Below, piece after piece: positions 1-12,317 of a stretch of 64,000 bases of DNA. Source of the DNA: Desulfosporosinus meridiei DSM 13257 (GTDB taxonomy: Bacteria > Bacillota > Desulfitobacteriia > Desulfitobacteriales > Desulfitobacteriaceae); the NCBI RefSeq assembly GCF_000231385.2, contig NC_018515.1, positions 4,765,624 to 4,829,623 of the forward strand, in the 5' to 3' direction. A model generated the notes under the pieces. That model was not told where the DNA came from, did not search any database, and saw nothing but the letters and a program-made list of their open reading frames with translations. The position numbers were made by a program, and so were the translations under genes. The first letter of the stretch is position 1; the number at the start of each line of letters is the position of its first letter.

Positions 1-303
1 ATCCTCGACTAATCCAAAGACTAATTTTAGTTCTTCTTTAAAATCTTCATCTACTTTTGTTTCTATTACTATCTGTTCCGTCGAAGGCTCAATTTGGTTA
101 CTCGTTGAACTTACTCTTAAGCTTGTATTCTTTAAAGAAGTATCCACCGTAGCCTGAGTTGCCTCATTAGAGATCTCGTTTGGCCTTACCGTGGAATTAT
201 CGGTTTCAATATTGATATAGCCAATTGCAATAATCAGTCCACTAATTAAAAAGGTAACCCCCCATACTAAAATCCAGTCTTTAGATAGTTTATATCCTTT
301 CAT
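1..303 (-). CDS. Probable SpoIIQ/M23-type sporulation protein, N-terminal part only
   Basis: Reading from an ATG at 303 down to base 1 gives 101 uninterrupted codons; the gene runs off the window. The start has a good Shine-Dalgarno (AGAGGTGA) seven bases upstream. The visible part has a short Lys-rich cytoplasmic tail, one membrane helix (about residues 10-28) and a Ser/Thr/Asn/Glu-rich extracytoplasmic linker. No catalytic domain is in view. Directly after murA and spoIID, clostridial genomes usually carry an M23-peptidase-like SpoIIQ, and a single-pass anchor followed by a linker fits that. The identification rests mainly on synteny; another membrane-anchored sporulation protein is possible. 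Confidence 0.6.
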   Translation of the reverse strand, partial: MKGYKLSKDWILVWGVTFLISGLIIAIGYINIETDNSTVRPNEISNEATQATVDTSLKNTSLRVSSTSNQIEPSTEQIVIETKVDEDFKEELKLVFGLVED

Positions 304-400
304 TCGACTCACCTCTAGATCTATTTTTGCCGAATGCTACTTCTTTTAGACAAGATTTTGATACGCAGGATTCGCTGCTAAATTTTTATCCGATGACTAC

Positions 401-518
401 CAGCCGTAAGACTCCCATCTTCTATAAGTGGGAGATAACGGCTGCTACGTCCCTGGATAAGTTCTTCTAAGCTTCAGATGGAGTAAGTATTCCTCTTAGG
501 CAAACTCCATCTGAAGCT
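401..518. repeat. Structured intergenic element with two hairpins between spoIID and the next gene
   Basis: A nested hairpin has outer arms CAGCCGT (401-407) / ACGGCTG (438-444) and inner arms CTCCCA (412-417) / TGGGAG (429-434). It is followed by a second perfect inverted repeat, AGCTTCAGATGGAG (470-483) / CTCCATCTGAAGCT (505-518). The second hairpin lies just past the spoIID stop and could terminate or attenuate spoIID transcription, but no T-run follows it. Two linked hairpins of this kind also resemble the ends of IS200/IS605-type elements. That origin is a guess from pattern. Confidence 0.45.
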
Positions 519-523
519 AAGAA

Positions 524-1456
524 TCACTTGATTCCACCAATCTTTGTTCCGGGAAAATAATGGTTTAAAATTTCTTCAGCCTTATAACTCTTTTTTGCTA
601 AATCATTGGCTCCCCATTGGGACATTCCTACGGCATGGCCATTCCCATAAGAAGTTATCGTCAGTCGATCTGCTTGAATGCTGTATTCGATGTCAGTTGA
701 AGAAAAACCCAACAGAGAGCGCAGTTCGGTTGCCGGATACATTTTACCTAATACACGAAGGTTCTTAGCTCTTCCCACTGAGGTTCTATCCGTTATTTGA
801 AAATCACTCGAGTTTAAAGATCTCGATAACTCTTTTAGACCCAGCTTTTTACATAGTTCTTGTGTTGTATAAACGTATTTCTTAACATATCGTTGTTGGT
901 TCTCCTCTCCCGAATTCACATTTTGTAAATAGGGTCTTGAAGAACTCCATACTTCCTCTGATCGTTCAGTTGCCTTTCTTCCACTACTGCTATGATATAG
1001 AGCTTCGATATATTGTCCATTGAATGTTAGTATGAGTCCTCTGGTTTCCTGGACTGCTTTTTCTATTTTATTTCTATAACGCCAATAATTAAATAATCCC
1101 CAATTTTCTTTCAGCTTTGCATCTGATAACCACGCTTGAGTTTGGACTGTGGTGTCAACATCATACCCTACATCCGCAGAATTTTTTTGCTCCAGTCTCT
1201 TTGCTGCATAAGTACGTGCTGCAACTGCCTGAGCCTTTAAAGCCTCTAACTCAAACTCTGCAGGCATTTCTGCCGCAACTACTCCTACTAAGTACTTTTC
1301 AAGGGGCAATCTTACAATTTTCTTATCTGGCATTAAGACTCTAATTTCTTGATCATCAATAATCATTTTTTCCTTATGCCAACGAACGACGCTCCAAGGA
1401 ATTACAAATACAATACAAAGTGATAATGCAATGAGCCATATCCAATCTTTTTTCAT
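524..1456 (-). CDS. spoIID: Stage II sporulation protein D (SpoIID), peptidoglycan lytic transglycosylase
   Basis: A membrane-anchored lytic transglycosylase that, with SpoIIP and SpoIIM, remodels peptidoglycan during engulfment of the forespore. I start it at ATG 1456, giving 310 aa, because GCAGGAGG lies just upstream; a longer frame upstream to 1525 lacks a Shine-Dalgarno. Residues about 5-24 are an N-terminal membrane helix. The SpoIID domain follows, with VVAAEMPAEF holding the presumed catalytic Glu63. ALYHSSSG and the C-terminal GHAVGMSQWGA are typical of the family. It lies downstream of murA, separated by a terminator-like hairpin, as in Bacillus and other spore formers. Expression from a mother-cell sigma-E promoter is expected from the family; I did not confidently identify one. 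Confidence 0.96.
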   Translation of the reverse strand: MKKDWIWLIALSLCIVFVIPWSVVRWHKEKMIIDDQEIRVLMPDKKIVRLPLEKYLVGVVAAEMPAEFELEALKAQAVAARTYAAKRLEQKNSADVGYDVDTTVQTQAWLSDAKLKENWGLFNYWRYRNKIEKAVQETRGLILTFNGQYIEALYHSSSGRKATERSEEVWSSSRPYLQNVNSGEENQQRYVKKYVYTTQELCKKLGLKELSRSLNSSDFQITDRTSVGRAKNLRVLGKMYPATELRSLLGFSSTDIEYSIQADRLTITSYGNGHAVGMSQWGANDLAKKSYKAEEILNHYFPGTKIGGIK

Positions 1457-1528
1457 TGAACCCTCCTGCAGTACAAGCATTTTGCTTAAATCTATGCAGT
1501 GACCTTGGAGAATATGGCTTAACAACGC

Positions 1529-1563
1529 AAAAAGAACAAGAGCGATCTGATCAACTCTTGTTC
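1529..1563 (-). terminator. Rho-independent terminator after murA
   Basis: On the minus strand the stem GAACAAGAG (1563-1555) pairs with CTCTTGTTC (1542-1534) across a 12-base loop and is followed at once by TTTTT. It lies 40 bases past the murA stop and would separate murA from spoIID transcription. Confidence 0.8.
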
Positions 1564-1604
1564 CTAGTTACAACATTTCATTTCTATAAATGATAAGACC
1601 CCTT

Positions 1605-2867
1605 TTATGACACTTCTTCTTCCTCACGAATTATATTGGCACCTATGCGAGACAGTTTCTTCTCTATCATTTCATACCCTCTGTCAATGTGATGAATTCC
1701 TCGGACACTTGTGGTACCTTCTGAGGTCAGTGCTGCAAGGATTAGAGCTGCTCCCGCACGCAAATCTGTTGCCGTCACCGGTGCAGCATTTAAGCGATTT
1801 ATTCCTTGGATGATAGCACTTCGCCCTTCAATTTTTATATCTGCGCCCATACGTTTGAGTTCATCAACGTGCATAAAGCGATTTTCAAAGACGGTTTCAG
1901 TTATTAAACCCGTACCCTTGGCTCGAGTCAGAAAAGCCATAAATGGAGCCTGAAGGTCAGTTGGAAATCCCGGGTGAACTTGAGTCTTAACATCAACAGC
2001 ATTATAAATGCCGTTTCCACTTACTCTGATTCCATCATCCTCTTCAAGCATATGTATTCCTGCCTCTTCCATTTTGGCAATCAATGGCTTTAAATGATCT
2101 GAAATAACATTCTGAACTAAAACATCTCCTCCTGTTGCCGCCGCCAAAAGCAGATAGCTTCCTGCCTCTATACGGTCAGGAATTACAGTATGCACTGTAC
2201 CATGGAATTCTGGAACACCCTCAATATAGATTATACTAGTTCCTGCACCTCGAACTTTACCACCCATTTCATTTAAGAAAGTAGCTAAGTCAACGATTTC
2301 CGGCTCTTGCGCTGCATTTTCTATAAGTGTAGTTCCCTGGGCCATCGATGCTGCCATCATAATATTTTCTGTAGCACCAACACTTGGGTAATCTAAGTAA
2401 ATGCGTGCTCCTTTCAATCCCTTTGTTGACACATCTAAAAACCCATGATCCATTTTAACTTCTGCACCTAATGCTTCTAGTCCTTTTAGGTGCCAATTAA
2501 TTGGGCGTGATCCAATGGCACACCCACCGGGATGAGAAATTCGAACGTGACCTTTTCGAGCAAGTAAAGGGCCCATGGTGACTATAGATGCTCTCATTTG
2601 AGAAACTAAATCGTATGGGGCTTCAATACAATCTATGTCACGAGCTTGGATACTCAGAGTTGAACCGTTGCGTTCCACTCTCGCACCCAACGCCGAAATA
2701 ACCCTATTCATTACATTAACATCTAGTAAGTCTGGAGCGTCGTCTAGTTGTATCGGCTCTTTACATAACAAACTTGCTGCTATAATCGGAAGAACAGCAT
2801 TTTTGGCCCCACTTACTGTAATTGTCCCTTCTAATGGTTTACCACCTGTAACTGTAAGCTTACTCAA
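1605..2867 (-). CDS. murA: UDP-N-acetylglucosamine 1-carboxyvinyltransferase
   Basis: Transfers enolpyruvate from PEP to UDP-GlcNAc, the first committed step of peptidoglycan synthesis in the cytoplasm and the target of fosfomycin. At 420 aa it is the normal length. Lys22 in GAKNAVLP and Cys116 in GGCAIGSRPI are the family's UDP-sugar-contacting and catalytic residues. Cys is present rather than the Asp of fosfomycin-insensitive forms. RASIVTMGPLLAR and the C-terminal DLRAGAALILAAL are also conserved. It lies between ywmB and spoIID, the same context as Bacillus murAA. A second murA paralogue elsewhere in the genome is common in Firmicutes but cannot be checked here. Confidence 0.97.
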   Translation of the reverse strand: MSKLTVTGGKPLEGTITVSGAKNAVLPIIAASLLCKEPIQLDDAPDLLDVNVMNRVISALGARVERNGSTLSIQARDIDCIEAPYDLVSQMRASIVTMGPLLARKGHVRISHPGGCAIGSRPINWHLKGLEALGAEVKMDHGFLDVSTKGLKGARIYLDYPSVGATENIMMAASMAQGTTLIENAAQEPEIVDLATFLNEMGGKVRGAGTSIIYIEGVPEFHGTVHTVIPDRIEAGSYLLLAAATGGDVLVQNVISDHLKPLIAKMEEAGIHMLEEDDGIRVSGNGIYNAVDVKTQVHPGFPTDLQAPFMAFLTRAKGTGLITETVFENRFMHVDELKRMGADIKIEGRSAIIQGINRLNAAPVTATDLRAGAALILAALTSEGTTSVRGIHHIDRGYEMIEKKLSRIGANIIREEEEVS

Positions 2868-2977
2868 AATTCTGAAGACACCCCCTATCCAAGGTTTGCA
2901 ATAGTAGCTGACTTGATAATATTCTCGTTGAGCTGGTAGTTTTCCTGCATAAATTCGACTTTTTTCTTAACATATTA

Positions 2978-3646
2978 CTAAAACTCTTTTAGCAAAACAG
3001 GAATAGCCAAAACCGAACGTCCGTCTGATCCCTTCCCCCGACTCAATATTTGTATGTTGACCTGATCCTGACCAGCCATGACAGTTGTTTCAATATTTTT
3101 CTGATAAGCTGCGCTAGATATCATATTATCTATGAGCATCCACTGCATCGGATCCGCATTAGTCTGGCTCAGATAAGCAGATATATCAATAGCTTCAGGT
3201 GTACGTTCATCCAAATAAATCTTACCGCCGGCTTTTTCAATCAGCGGAACCATATTAGTATACCATGCAAATAGTTTTATTTCCTCTTCCTTGTTTAATA
3301 TATCTTGTCCGGTAAGCATTCTTGCTACTTTTCCATTTTTCATCTCTAATTCTTTATAGTTCCATTTCCAATTTTCTGTTGGCATATTACCCAAAATCAA
3401 TGTTGGAAGCTCAGTATTTTCAATCCACAGGATAAGGGTTGCCTCAGCTTCATTGCCCTCTAAAAACCCCGAATTAAGGAGCAAGGGCGTCTTTTTATTT
3501 GATGCATCTATGTTTTTATGGTTATGGGTTAATACGTAATTACCGATCCCAAAGCTAATCATTATTAGCCCGGCAAAGCAGCAGACCAGTATTATTTTTC
3601 GGTATAAAATCAGCATACCTTTTGTCTTCATAATTGATCTCAACAT
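2978..3646 (-). CDS. ywmB: YwmB-family protein (DUF1779)
   Basis: A 222-aa protein with an N-terminal signal or membrane helix (about residues 14-33) and a roughly 170-residue extracytoplasmic domain. Size, topology and position between the atp operon and murA match the YwmB family, whose fold is labelled TATA-box-binding-protein-like but whose role is unknown. An export signal argues against DNA binding. The start at 3646 has AAGAGG seven bases upstream; an internal Met at residue 6 is an alternative. It does not share the atp transcript, since a terminator follows atpC. Confidence 0.75.
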   Translation of the reverse strand: MLRSIMKTKGMLILYRKIILVCCFAGLIMISFGIGNYVLTHNHKNIDASNKKTPLLLNSGFLEGNEAEATLILWIENTELPTLILGNMPTENWKWNYKELEMKNGKVARMLTGQDILNKEEEIKLFAWYTNMVPLIEKAGGKIYLDERTPEAIDISAYLSQTNADPMQWMLIDNMISSAAYQKNIETTVMAGQDQVNIQILSRGKGSDGRSVLAIPVLLKEF

Positions 3647-3754
3647 ATTATAACCTCTTCCTCATCTTCTGGCTCCTATTCTAGTTTTGCCAAATAGTGA
3701 GAAAGCTAATATACCTCTTATAAATATATAGATCTTTTTATGTATCGAAACAAG

Positions 3755-3779
3755 AAAAAAGCCCTCAATACTGAGGGCC
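3755..3779 (-). terminator. Rho-independent terminator of the ATP synthase operon
   Basis: GCCCTCA (3761-3767) pairs with TGAGGGC (3772-3778). On the minus strand the stem is followed by TTTTTT. It lies 27 bases beyond the atpC stop and ends the operon. Confidence 0.88.
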
Positions 3780-3806
3780 TTTCACCAATACAGAATAATT
3801 CATTAG

Positions 3807-4214
3807 CTATTTTTTGTCGCCATAGGCACTGATCCGTGCAGCAGCTCTGCGCAGAGCTAGCTCAGCTCGTCGAACATCAATTTCATTTGTCCGAGCTGAC
3901 AAGCGTTTTAATGCCCGTTCCTTAGCTTCCATTGCACGCTTAACATCAATTTGTCCACCAAGTTCTGCAGTGTCTGCCAGAACAATGGCTGAATTATCAA
4001 CAACTTCGACAAAGCCGCCGGCTATTGCTGCATGTTTAACAGTACCATTGAGAGTATAACGAATAACGCCTATATCCAGGCCAGCAATTAAGGGCGCGTG
4101 ATTTGGCAATATACCTAACTCACCCATTGCGCCGGGAAAAACAACAAACTCAACATTTTCTTTCAATAAGTCCCCTTCTGGAGAGACAATGCGTAGAGAG
4201 AATGTTCCTGCCAT
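3807..4214 (-). CDS. atpC: F1Fo ATP synthase epsilon subunit
   Basis: The 135-aa epsilon subunit is part of the central stalk and regulates F1. The N-terminal beta-sandwich includes FVVFPGAMGELGILPNHAPL, the usual signature, and the C-terminal helical hairpin is rich in Ala and Arg (from about residue 90 on). It is the last gene of the operon, three bases after atpD, and is followed by a strong terminator. Length and order are canonical. Confidence 0.97.
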   Translation of the reverse strand: MAGTFSLRIVSPEGDLLKENVEFVVFPGAMGELGILPNHAPLIAGLDIGVIRYTLNGTVKHAAIAGGFVEVVDNSAIVLADTAELGGQIDVKRAMEAKERALKRLSARTNEIDVRRAELALRRAAARISAYGDKK

Positions 4215-4217
4215 GGC

Positions 4218-5630
<1,413 letters not shown>

Positions 5631-5652
5631 TTATTGGGTATTTCCGGCAGCT

Positions 5653-6507
5653 TTAATCTAAGGCAGCTGCTCCCCCGACAATTTCAGATATTTCCTTAGT
5701 AATCGCCGCTTGTCGGGCTCTGTTCATGGCCAGCGACAATCGATCAATCATATCCTTAGCATTATCCGTTGCTGAGCTCATAGCTGACATCCTGGCCCCT
5801 TGCTCACTTGCTTTTCCTTCAAGTATTGAACGATAGACCTGTGTCTCAACATACTTTGGCAACAGACTTGCGAGGATCTCATCAGGCGACGGTTCAAAAA
5901 TATATTGTTTACTTTGTTTACCTTCAGGCTTTTCGATGGGAAGTAGTTTGATTTGCGTAGGTCTCGAGTTAATTGCGCTTACGAATTCGGTATACATGAG
6001 ATAAACCTCATCCGCTTCGCCCTGCTCATAAATTCTCACTACTTCCTGAGCTATTTCTTTCGCTTGACTATAACTTGGTTCATCTCCAAGTGCTACAAAC
6101 TCAGCCAAAAACTCAATTTTTCCGCGTCGGAAGAAATCCCGACCCTTGCGGCCCACCGTTACCAGCTTAACGTCTTGCGGCGTTTCGGCAATCAAGGTAG
6201 CGGTCTTCCGAATGAGGTTCGCATTGTACCCTCCGCAAAGACCACGGTCTGACGTAATTAACACATAAACCACCTTTTGAACAGGCCGCTTTACTAGAAG
6301 CGGGTGAACTGTATCTCCAGGAGCCTGTGCCAGTCGTTCCAGAACCCCTTGTAATTGGTTGGCATATGGACGGGCTGCGCTTAGTTTTTGTTGGGCTTTT
6401 CTGAGTTTGGCCGCGGAAACCATTTTCATCGCTTTGGTGATCTGCTGCATATTGCGTACACTGCGGATCCGGCGACGAATATCGCGTACTCCTGCCACCT
6501 CATTCAC
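5653..6507 (-). CDS. atpG: F1Fo ATP synthase gamma subunit
   Basis: The rotor shaft of F1, 284 aa. The N-terminal helix RDIRRRIRSVRNMQQITKAM and the C-terminal helix with MSSATDNAKDMIDRL and NRARQAAITKEI form the coiled coil typical of gamma. TSDRGLCGGYNANL is the central signature. It lies 15 bases after atpA and 37 bases before atpD, in the canonical order. Confidence 0.97.
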   Translation of the reverse strand: MNEVAGVRDIRRRIRSVRNMQQITKAMKMVSAAKLRKAQQKLSAARPYANQLQGVLERLAQAPGDTVHPLLVKRPVQKVVYVLITSDRGLCGGYNANLIRKTATLIAETPQDVKLVTVGRKGRDFFRRGKIEFLAEFVALGDEPSYSQAKEIAQEVVRIYEQGEADEVYLMYTEFVSAINSRPTQIKLLPIEKPEGKQSKQYIFEPSPDEILASLLPKYVETQVYRSILEGKASEQGARMSAMSSATDNAKDMIDRLSLAMNRARQAAITKEISEIVGGAAALD

Positions 6508-6522
6508 CTACTCCTTTTTAAT

Positions 6523-8598
<2,076 letters not shown>

Positions 8599-8602
<4 letters not shown>

Positions 8603-9096
8603 TGCATTTCTCCTACCTCTTGAATAAACTGCTCGATGAGTTTTCCTTGACCCTTAATGTCAAGTTTTTGTTTAATAATTTTCTCTGCAACGGAAACTGA
8701 AAGATCAGCAACTTGTGCTTTAACATCGGAGATTGCCCGATCTCGTTCACGTGCGATATCAACAAGGGCAGATTTTTTAATCTTCTCAGATTCTTCATGT
8801 GCAGCAGCCAGAATCTCGGCAGAACGAGCTTCACTTACCTTAGTAGCCTTTGCAATTACTTCTTGGGCTTCCTGGCGAGCCTTACGCATTTCTTCTTGGT
8901 ATTCACGCTTTATTTTATCTGCCTGTTGGCGCTCGTCTTCTGCCTGCTTAAGCATGGATTCAATATTAGTCCGCCGTTCTTCCATCATTTTCATTAGCGG
9001 TTTCCAAGCATATTTGCTGAGAAGCCAAACGAGCAACAGGAAAGATAAAACCGTAGCCGGTACAGTATAGTCAAATTGAATAGGATTCCCACCCAA
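8599..9096 (-). CDS. atpF: F1Fo ATP synthase b subunit
   Basis: The peripheral-stalk subunit b, 165 aa. One N-terminal membrane helix (about residues 10-28) is followed by a long charged, Ala/Glu/Lys/Arg-rich helix that forms the dimeric coiled coil. The C-terminus contacts delta. It follows atpE after a 110-base spacer containing a strong hairpin and overlaps atpH by four bases. Confidence 0.96.
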
Positions 9097-9141
9097 TGGT
9101 CTACCCCCCTCTCGAGTCTAATTGACGTCGGGATGATTTTT

Positions 9142-9171
9142 TTCAAGGGAGAACTTACGTTCCCCCTTGAA
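9142..9171 (-). promoter_or_regulatory. Intercistronic hairpin between atpE and atpF
   Basis: TTCAAGGGAGAAC (9142-9154) and GTTCCCCCTTGAA (9159-9171) are complementary over 13 positions. The single mismatch becomes a G-U pair in the minus-strand transcript, and the loop is four bases. No T-run follows, so it is not a terminator. A 3' hairpin behind atpE could stabilise the message for the multi-copy c subunit. Confidence 0.7.
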
Positions 9172-9206
9172 TTAAGATGGGCTTACTCTCTGCCCATCAT
9201 ACGAGC

Positions 9207-9482
<276 letters not shown>

Positions 9483-9540
9483 TCAGTGGTGGCGAGCATC
9501 ACTGAAAACCAGCACAACAAGTGCTTGCACTAACAAGTGC

Positions 9541-10284
9541 TTAATGGGCGTCTGAGGTAACAGCCTGCGAAACATAAGCAGTTGTCAAAACCACAAACAC
9601 GTAAGACTGGATAGCTCCAATGAAAATACTGAAAGCTAACCAAATTGTTGTTGGTAAAATCCCCGGAAGAACCCAAATGCCAGGTAACATTAAAATAACT
9701 CCCAATAATATTTCGCCTGCAAAGATGTTTCCAAACAAACGAAAGGCTAGTGTCATTGGCTTAGCGAGTAAATCAATGGCGTGGATAATCACAAACACTG
9801 GATTTGGCTCAACAAAATGATGGAAATAATGTGCCCCTTTATGCTTGATACCTAAAGAGACAACTAGAATAATCGTTAATAGAGCTAAGGAAAGAGTCGT
9901 GTTAATATCGGCCGTTGGTGACATCATTGACGGCCCACTGAAAATGTGACCTAATTGGGCAAAATGAACGTCATGCAATAGATTAAACGTGAAGTTTGGG
10001 ATAAGGCCAAGCATATTGGAAAAGAAAACAAACATGAACAACGTCACCAAATAGCTCAGCAATGGACGTCCCTTTTCATACTCCATGTTATCATTGATGA
10101 TCCCACGGACGAAATCTATGATCCACTCTAAAACGTTTTGCATTTTACCAGGTTTTCCACTGGTTAAATTGCGTACTCCTGCGAAAACGAAAATCATAAC
10201 AAGAGCCATCGAAATCCAGGTCATGATTAAGGTTTTACCATGAAATGTCATACTCCCCAAATGCCACAATACTGTTTCATGCAC
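9541..10284 (-). CDS. atpB: F1Fo ATP synthase a subunit
   Basis: The membrane a subunit forming the ion channel against the c-ring; 247 aa with five to six hydrophobic helices. The essential Arg lies in AKPMTLAFRLFGNIFAGE, the family signature. I choose the GTG at 10284 because AGGGGTGA lies nine bases upstream and it overlaps the end of atpI by eight bases. ATGs at 10308 and 10329 are in frame but have no Shine-Dalgarno and would overlap atpI more deeply. About 100 bases separate it from atpE. Confidence 0.94.
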   Translation of the reverse strand: MHETVLWHLGSMTFHGKTLIMTWISMALVMIFVFAGVRNLTSGKPGKMQNVLEWIIDFVRGIINDNMEYEKGRPLLSYLVTLFMFVFFSNMLGLIPNFTFNLLHDVHFAQLGHIFSGPSMMSPTADINTTLSLALLTIILVVSLGIKHKGAHYFHHFVEPNPVFVIIHAIDLLAKPMTLAFRLFGNIFAGEILLGVILMLPGIWVLPGILPTTIWLAFSIFIGAIQSYVFVVLTTAYVSQAVTSDAH

Positions 10285-10660
10285 TTCTTTTATCACCCCT
10301 TTCTCCATAGTTTTTTTGCATTGCCACAATGATAAAGGATATTATCACCCCTGTAACAATCCCTAACGCTAAACTAAACAGCCAACCGGCTTGGAAACGA
10401 GCAATGAAAACGATAATCAGTGTGATCATTCCCAGGCGAGCAATTAGATTTCTACGCATCCTTTTGATCGCTGACTGAATGTCCATTTCTGAACTTAGTA
10501 ATACCTCTTTATAAAACCACAAAGTATAACCAAACCCTGCCCAATACCCCAGCAAGCTACCAAAGAGAGCCTGTTTGCCGGTTAAGGCTATACTGAATAA
10601 TATACACGCAGTCCCACTTAATAATGCAATAAAGCTACTTCTTATCATCGGATGCTCCAA
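10277..10660 (-). CDS. atpI: ATP synthase protein I (AtpI)
   Basis: A small hydrophobic protein of 127 aa with four predicted membrane helices, preceding atpB as AtpI does elsewhere. The family is thought to aid c-ring assembly or Mg2+ supply to the enzyme. Sequence conservation is low, so the call depends on topology and position. Its 5' end overlaps the preceding small gene by 26 bases and its stop overlaps the atpB start, indicating a coupled operon. Confidence 0.85.
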   Translation of the reverse strand: MEHPMIRSSFIALLSGTACILFSIALTGKQALFGSLLGYWAGFGYTLWFYKEVLLSSEMDIQSAIKRMRRNLIARLGMITLIIVFIARFQAGWLFSLALGIVTGVIISFIIVAMQKNYGERGDKRSA

Positions 10661-10871
10661 ACTCTTTTAAAGTAATTACTAAATAGCTCCCTCCCAGTGC
10701 TAGTCCTATCAGCATACAACTGATTGTGAACAAAGGCTTCGTCATCCATTGAGTGTCGAGGTATCTACCTAGGAAGTATCCTCCGCCAACTAATATAGCT
10801 AGGGAAGTTGATATGTTAGACCCGACTACTAAGGCCTTTTGCCAAGATTTTAATTCCATAGCTTTATTCAT
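10635..10871 (-). CDS. atpZ: AtpZ/AtpI-type small membrane protein
   Basis: A 78-aa protein with two membrane helices, GSNISTSLAILVGGGYFLGR and MLIGLALGGSYLVITL, the pattern of the AtpZ family (putative F0F1-ATPase subunit, Ca2+/Mg2+ transport with AtpI). It is the first gene of the operon. The ATG at 10871 has AAGGA directly against it, so the in-frame ATG at 10862 is a possible alternative start. Confidence 0.75.
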   Translation of the reverse strand: MNKAMELKSWQKALVVGSNISTSLAILVGGGYFLGRYLDTQWMTKPLFTISCMLIGLALGGSYLVITLKEFGASDDKK

Positions 10872-10988
10872 TTCCTTATGTATTGATTTGTCATGTTATT
10901 ATGCAACATTTCAACAAATCTTACGCTATGTAATATATTAACATACTTCAAGGGGACTTTGTGCTTTTTTTTACAGCATTGAAGAATT

Positions 10989-12122
10989 TTATGTCCACCC
11001 CAGCTTTTCTTCCACTATTTGGGCTATTCTAATGGCTGCCGTGCCATCTCCATAGGGATTACTGGCCATTGTCATTTTTTCATACGCCGACCGATCCCCT
11101 AAAAGATTTTTCAATTCTAAAAACACGTTTTCGTATTCCGTCCCTACCAAAGCCACAGTGCCTGCATCTACTGCCTCGGGGCGTTCCGTCGTATCTCTGA
11201 CAACCAATACTGGCTTGCCCAAGGAGGGTGCCTCTTCCTGTATCCCCCCTGAATCGGTCAAAATCAGATGGGCCCGTGCCATTAGATTGGCAAAGGGCTC
11301 ATAATCCATCGGTTCGATAAGGTTAACCCGCGGGTGAGACCCCAAAACCTCACTGACTACCGTTCTAACGATAGGATTTTTATGAACGGGAAAAATTATG
11401 TAGGTATCCGGAAACTCCTCCAGGGTATCCCTTAAGGCCTGATATATTTGGCGCATGGGCTCACCAAGGTTTTCCCTGCGATGTGTGGTTACGAGAATCA
11501 TTCTCGACCCTTGCCCTTTATTGATTATCTCTTGGATTTGACTGTCGAAAAAACTATATTCAGGGTTTACTGTAGCCAGCAAAGCATCTATTACCGTATT
11601 GCCGGTAATAAAGATTTTTTCCGAGGAAATCCCTTCTCTTTCAAGATTCAGCTTTGCCGTATTTGTTGGAGCAAAGTGATAATCCGTTAAAACGCCTGCA
11701 AGTTTTCGGTTCATTTCTTCCGGAAAGGGAGAATATTTGTTTCCTGTTCGCAATCCAGCTTCAACATGTCCGACTGGAATTTGAGCATAAAAAGCGGCCA
11801 AAGCAGCCACAAATGTTGTGGTTGTGTCCCCATGAACCAACACTAAGTCAGGTTGCTCACTTTGGAAAACTTCTTTCAAGCCATTTAATACCCTAGTTGT
11901 AATATCAGTTAGGGTTTGACCCGGTTGCATAAGGTTTAGATCAAAATCAGGATCGATTTTAAATAGCTTTAGTACCTGATCCAGCATCTCACGGTGCTGA
12001 GCTGTTACAATAACTTGACAGTTGATAGAGTCCTTCTGACGAAGTGCTTGAATCACAGGAGCCATTTTTATGGCCTCCGGACGTGTCCCAAACACAATCA
12101 TAACATTTTTTTGCTTATTCAC
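10989..12122 (-). CDS. wecB: UDP-N-acetylglucosamine 2-epimerase, non-hydrolysing
   Basis: Interconverts UDP-GlcNAc and UDP-ManNAc for teichoic-acid linkage units or other surface glycans. The 377-aa protein is full length. GTRPEAIKMAPVI, HGDTTTTF, HVEAGLRTG and DSGGIQEEAPSLGKPVLV are signatures of this GT-B-fold family, including the residues that bind UDP. It lies between comEB and the atp operon, with 195 bases upstream that contain a candidate promoter, so it is probably transcribed separately. Also called mnaA in Firmicutes. Confidence 0.95.
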   Translation of the reverse strand: MNKQKNVMIVFGTRPEAIKMAPVIQALRQKDSINCQVIVTAQHREMLDQVLKLFKIDPDFDLNLMQPGQTLTDITTRVLNGLKEVFQSEQPDLVLVHGDTTTTFVAALAAFYAQIPVGHVEAGLRTGNKYSPFPEEMNRKLAGVLTDYHFAPTNTAKLNLEREGISSEKIFITGNTVIDALLATVNPEYSFFDSQIQEIINKGQGSRMILVTTHRRENLGEPMRQIYQALRDTLEEFPDTYIIFPVHKNPIVRTVVSEVLGSHPRVNLIEPMDYEPFANLMARAHLILTDSGGIQEEAPSLGKPVLVVRDTTERPEAVDAGTVALVGTEYENVFLELKNLLGDRSAYEKMTMASNPYGDGTAAIRIAQIVEEKLGWT

Positions 12123-12247
12123 TCGGATTACTCCCTTCGATAATCATCAATCGTTAATCCGATAGCTATCCGGGGATCTTTGTAAGGTTCAAATCACTTG
12201 CCAGCCAAACATTCATACTTTTGCTATAATATTATTAAATATCAGAT

Positions 12248-12276
12248 TTTATAAATTTTCTGATACTACAAGCCAA
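12248..12276 (-). promoter_or_regulatory. Candidate sigma-A promoter for wecB
   Basis: On the minus strand TTGGCT (12276-12271) is followed after 17 bases by TATAAA (12253-12248), with A+T-rich sequence around it. It lies about 125 bases upstream of the wecB start. Confidence 0.45.
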
Positions 12277-12317
12277 GAATTGAATTCCAAGCTTACTCTG
12301 CAACAAATACAATTCGG

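Noticed and set aside
8657..9070. A long plus-strand frame opposite atpF
   Set aside because: Ser/Arg-rich composition typical of an antisense frame of a highly charged helical protein.
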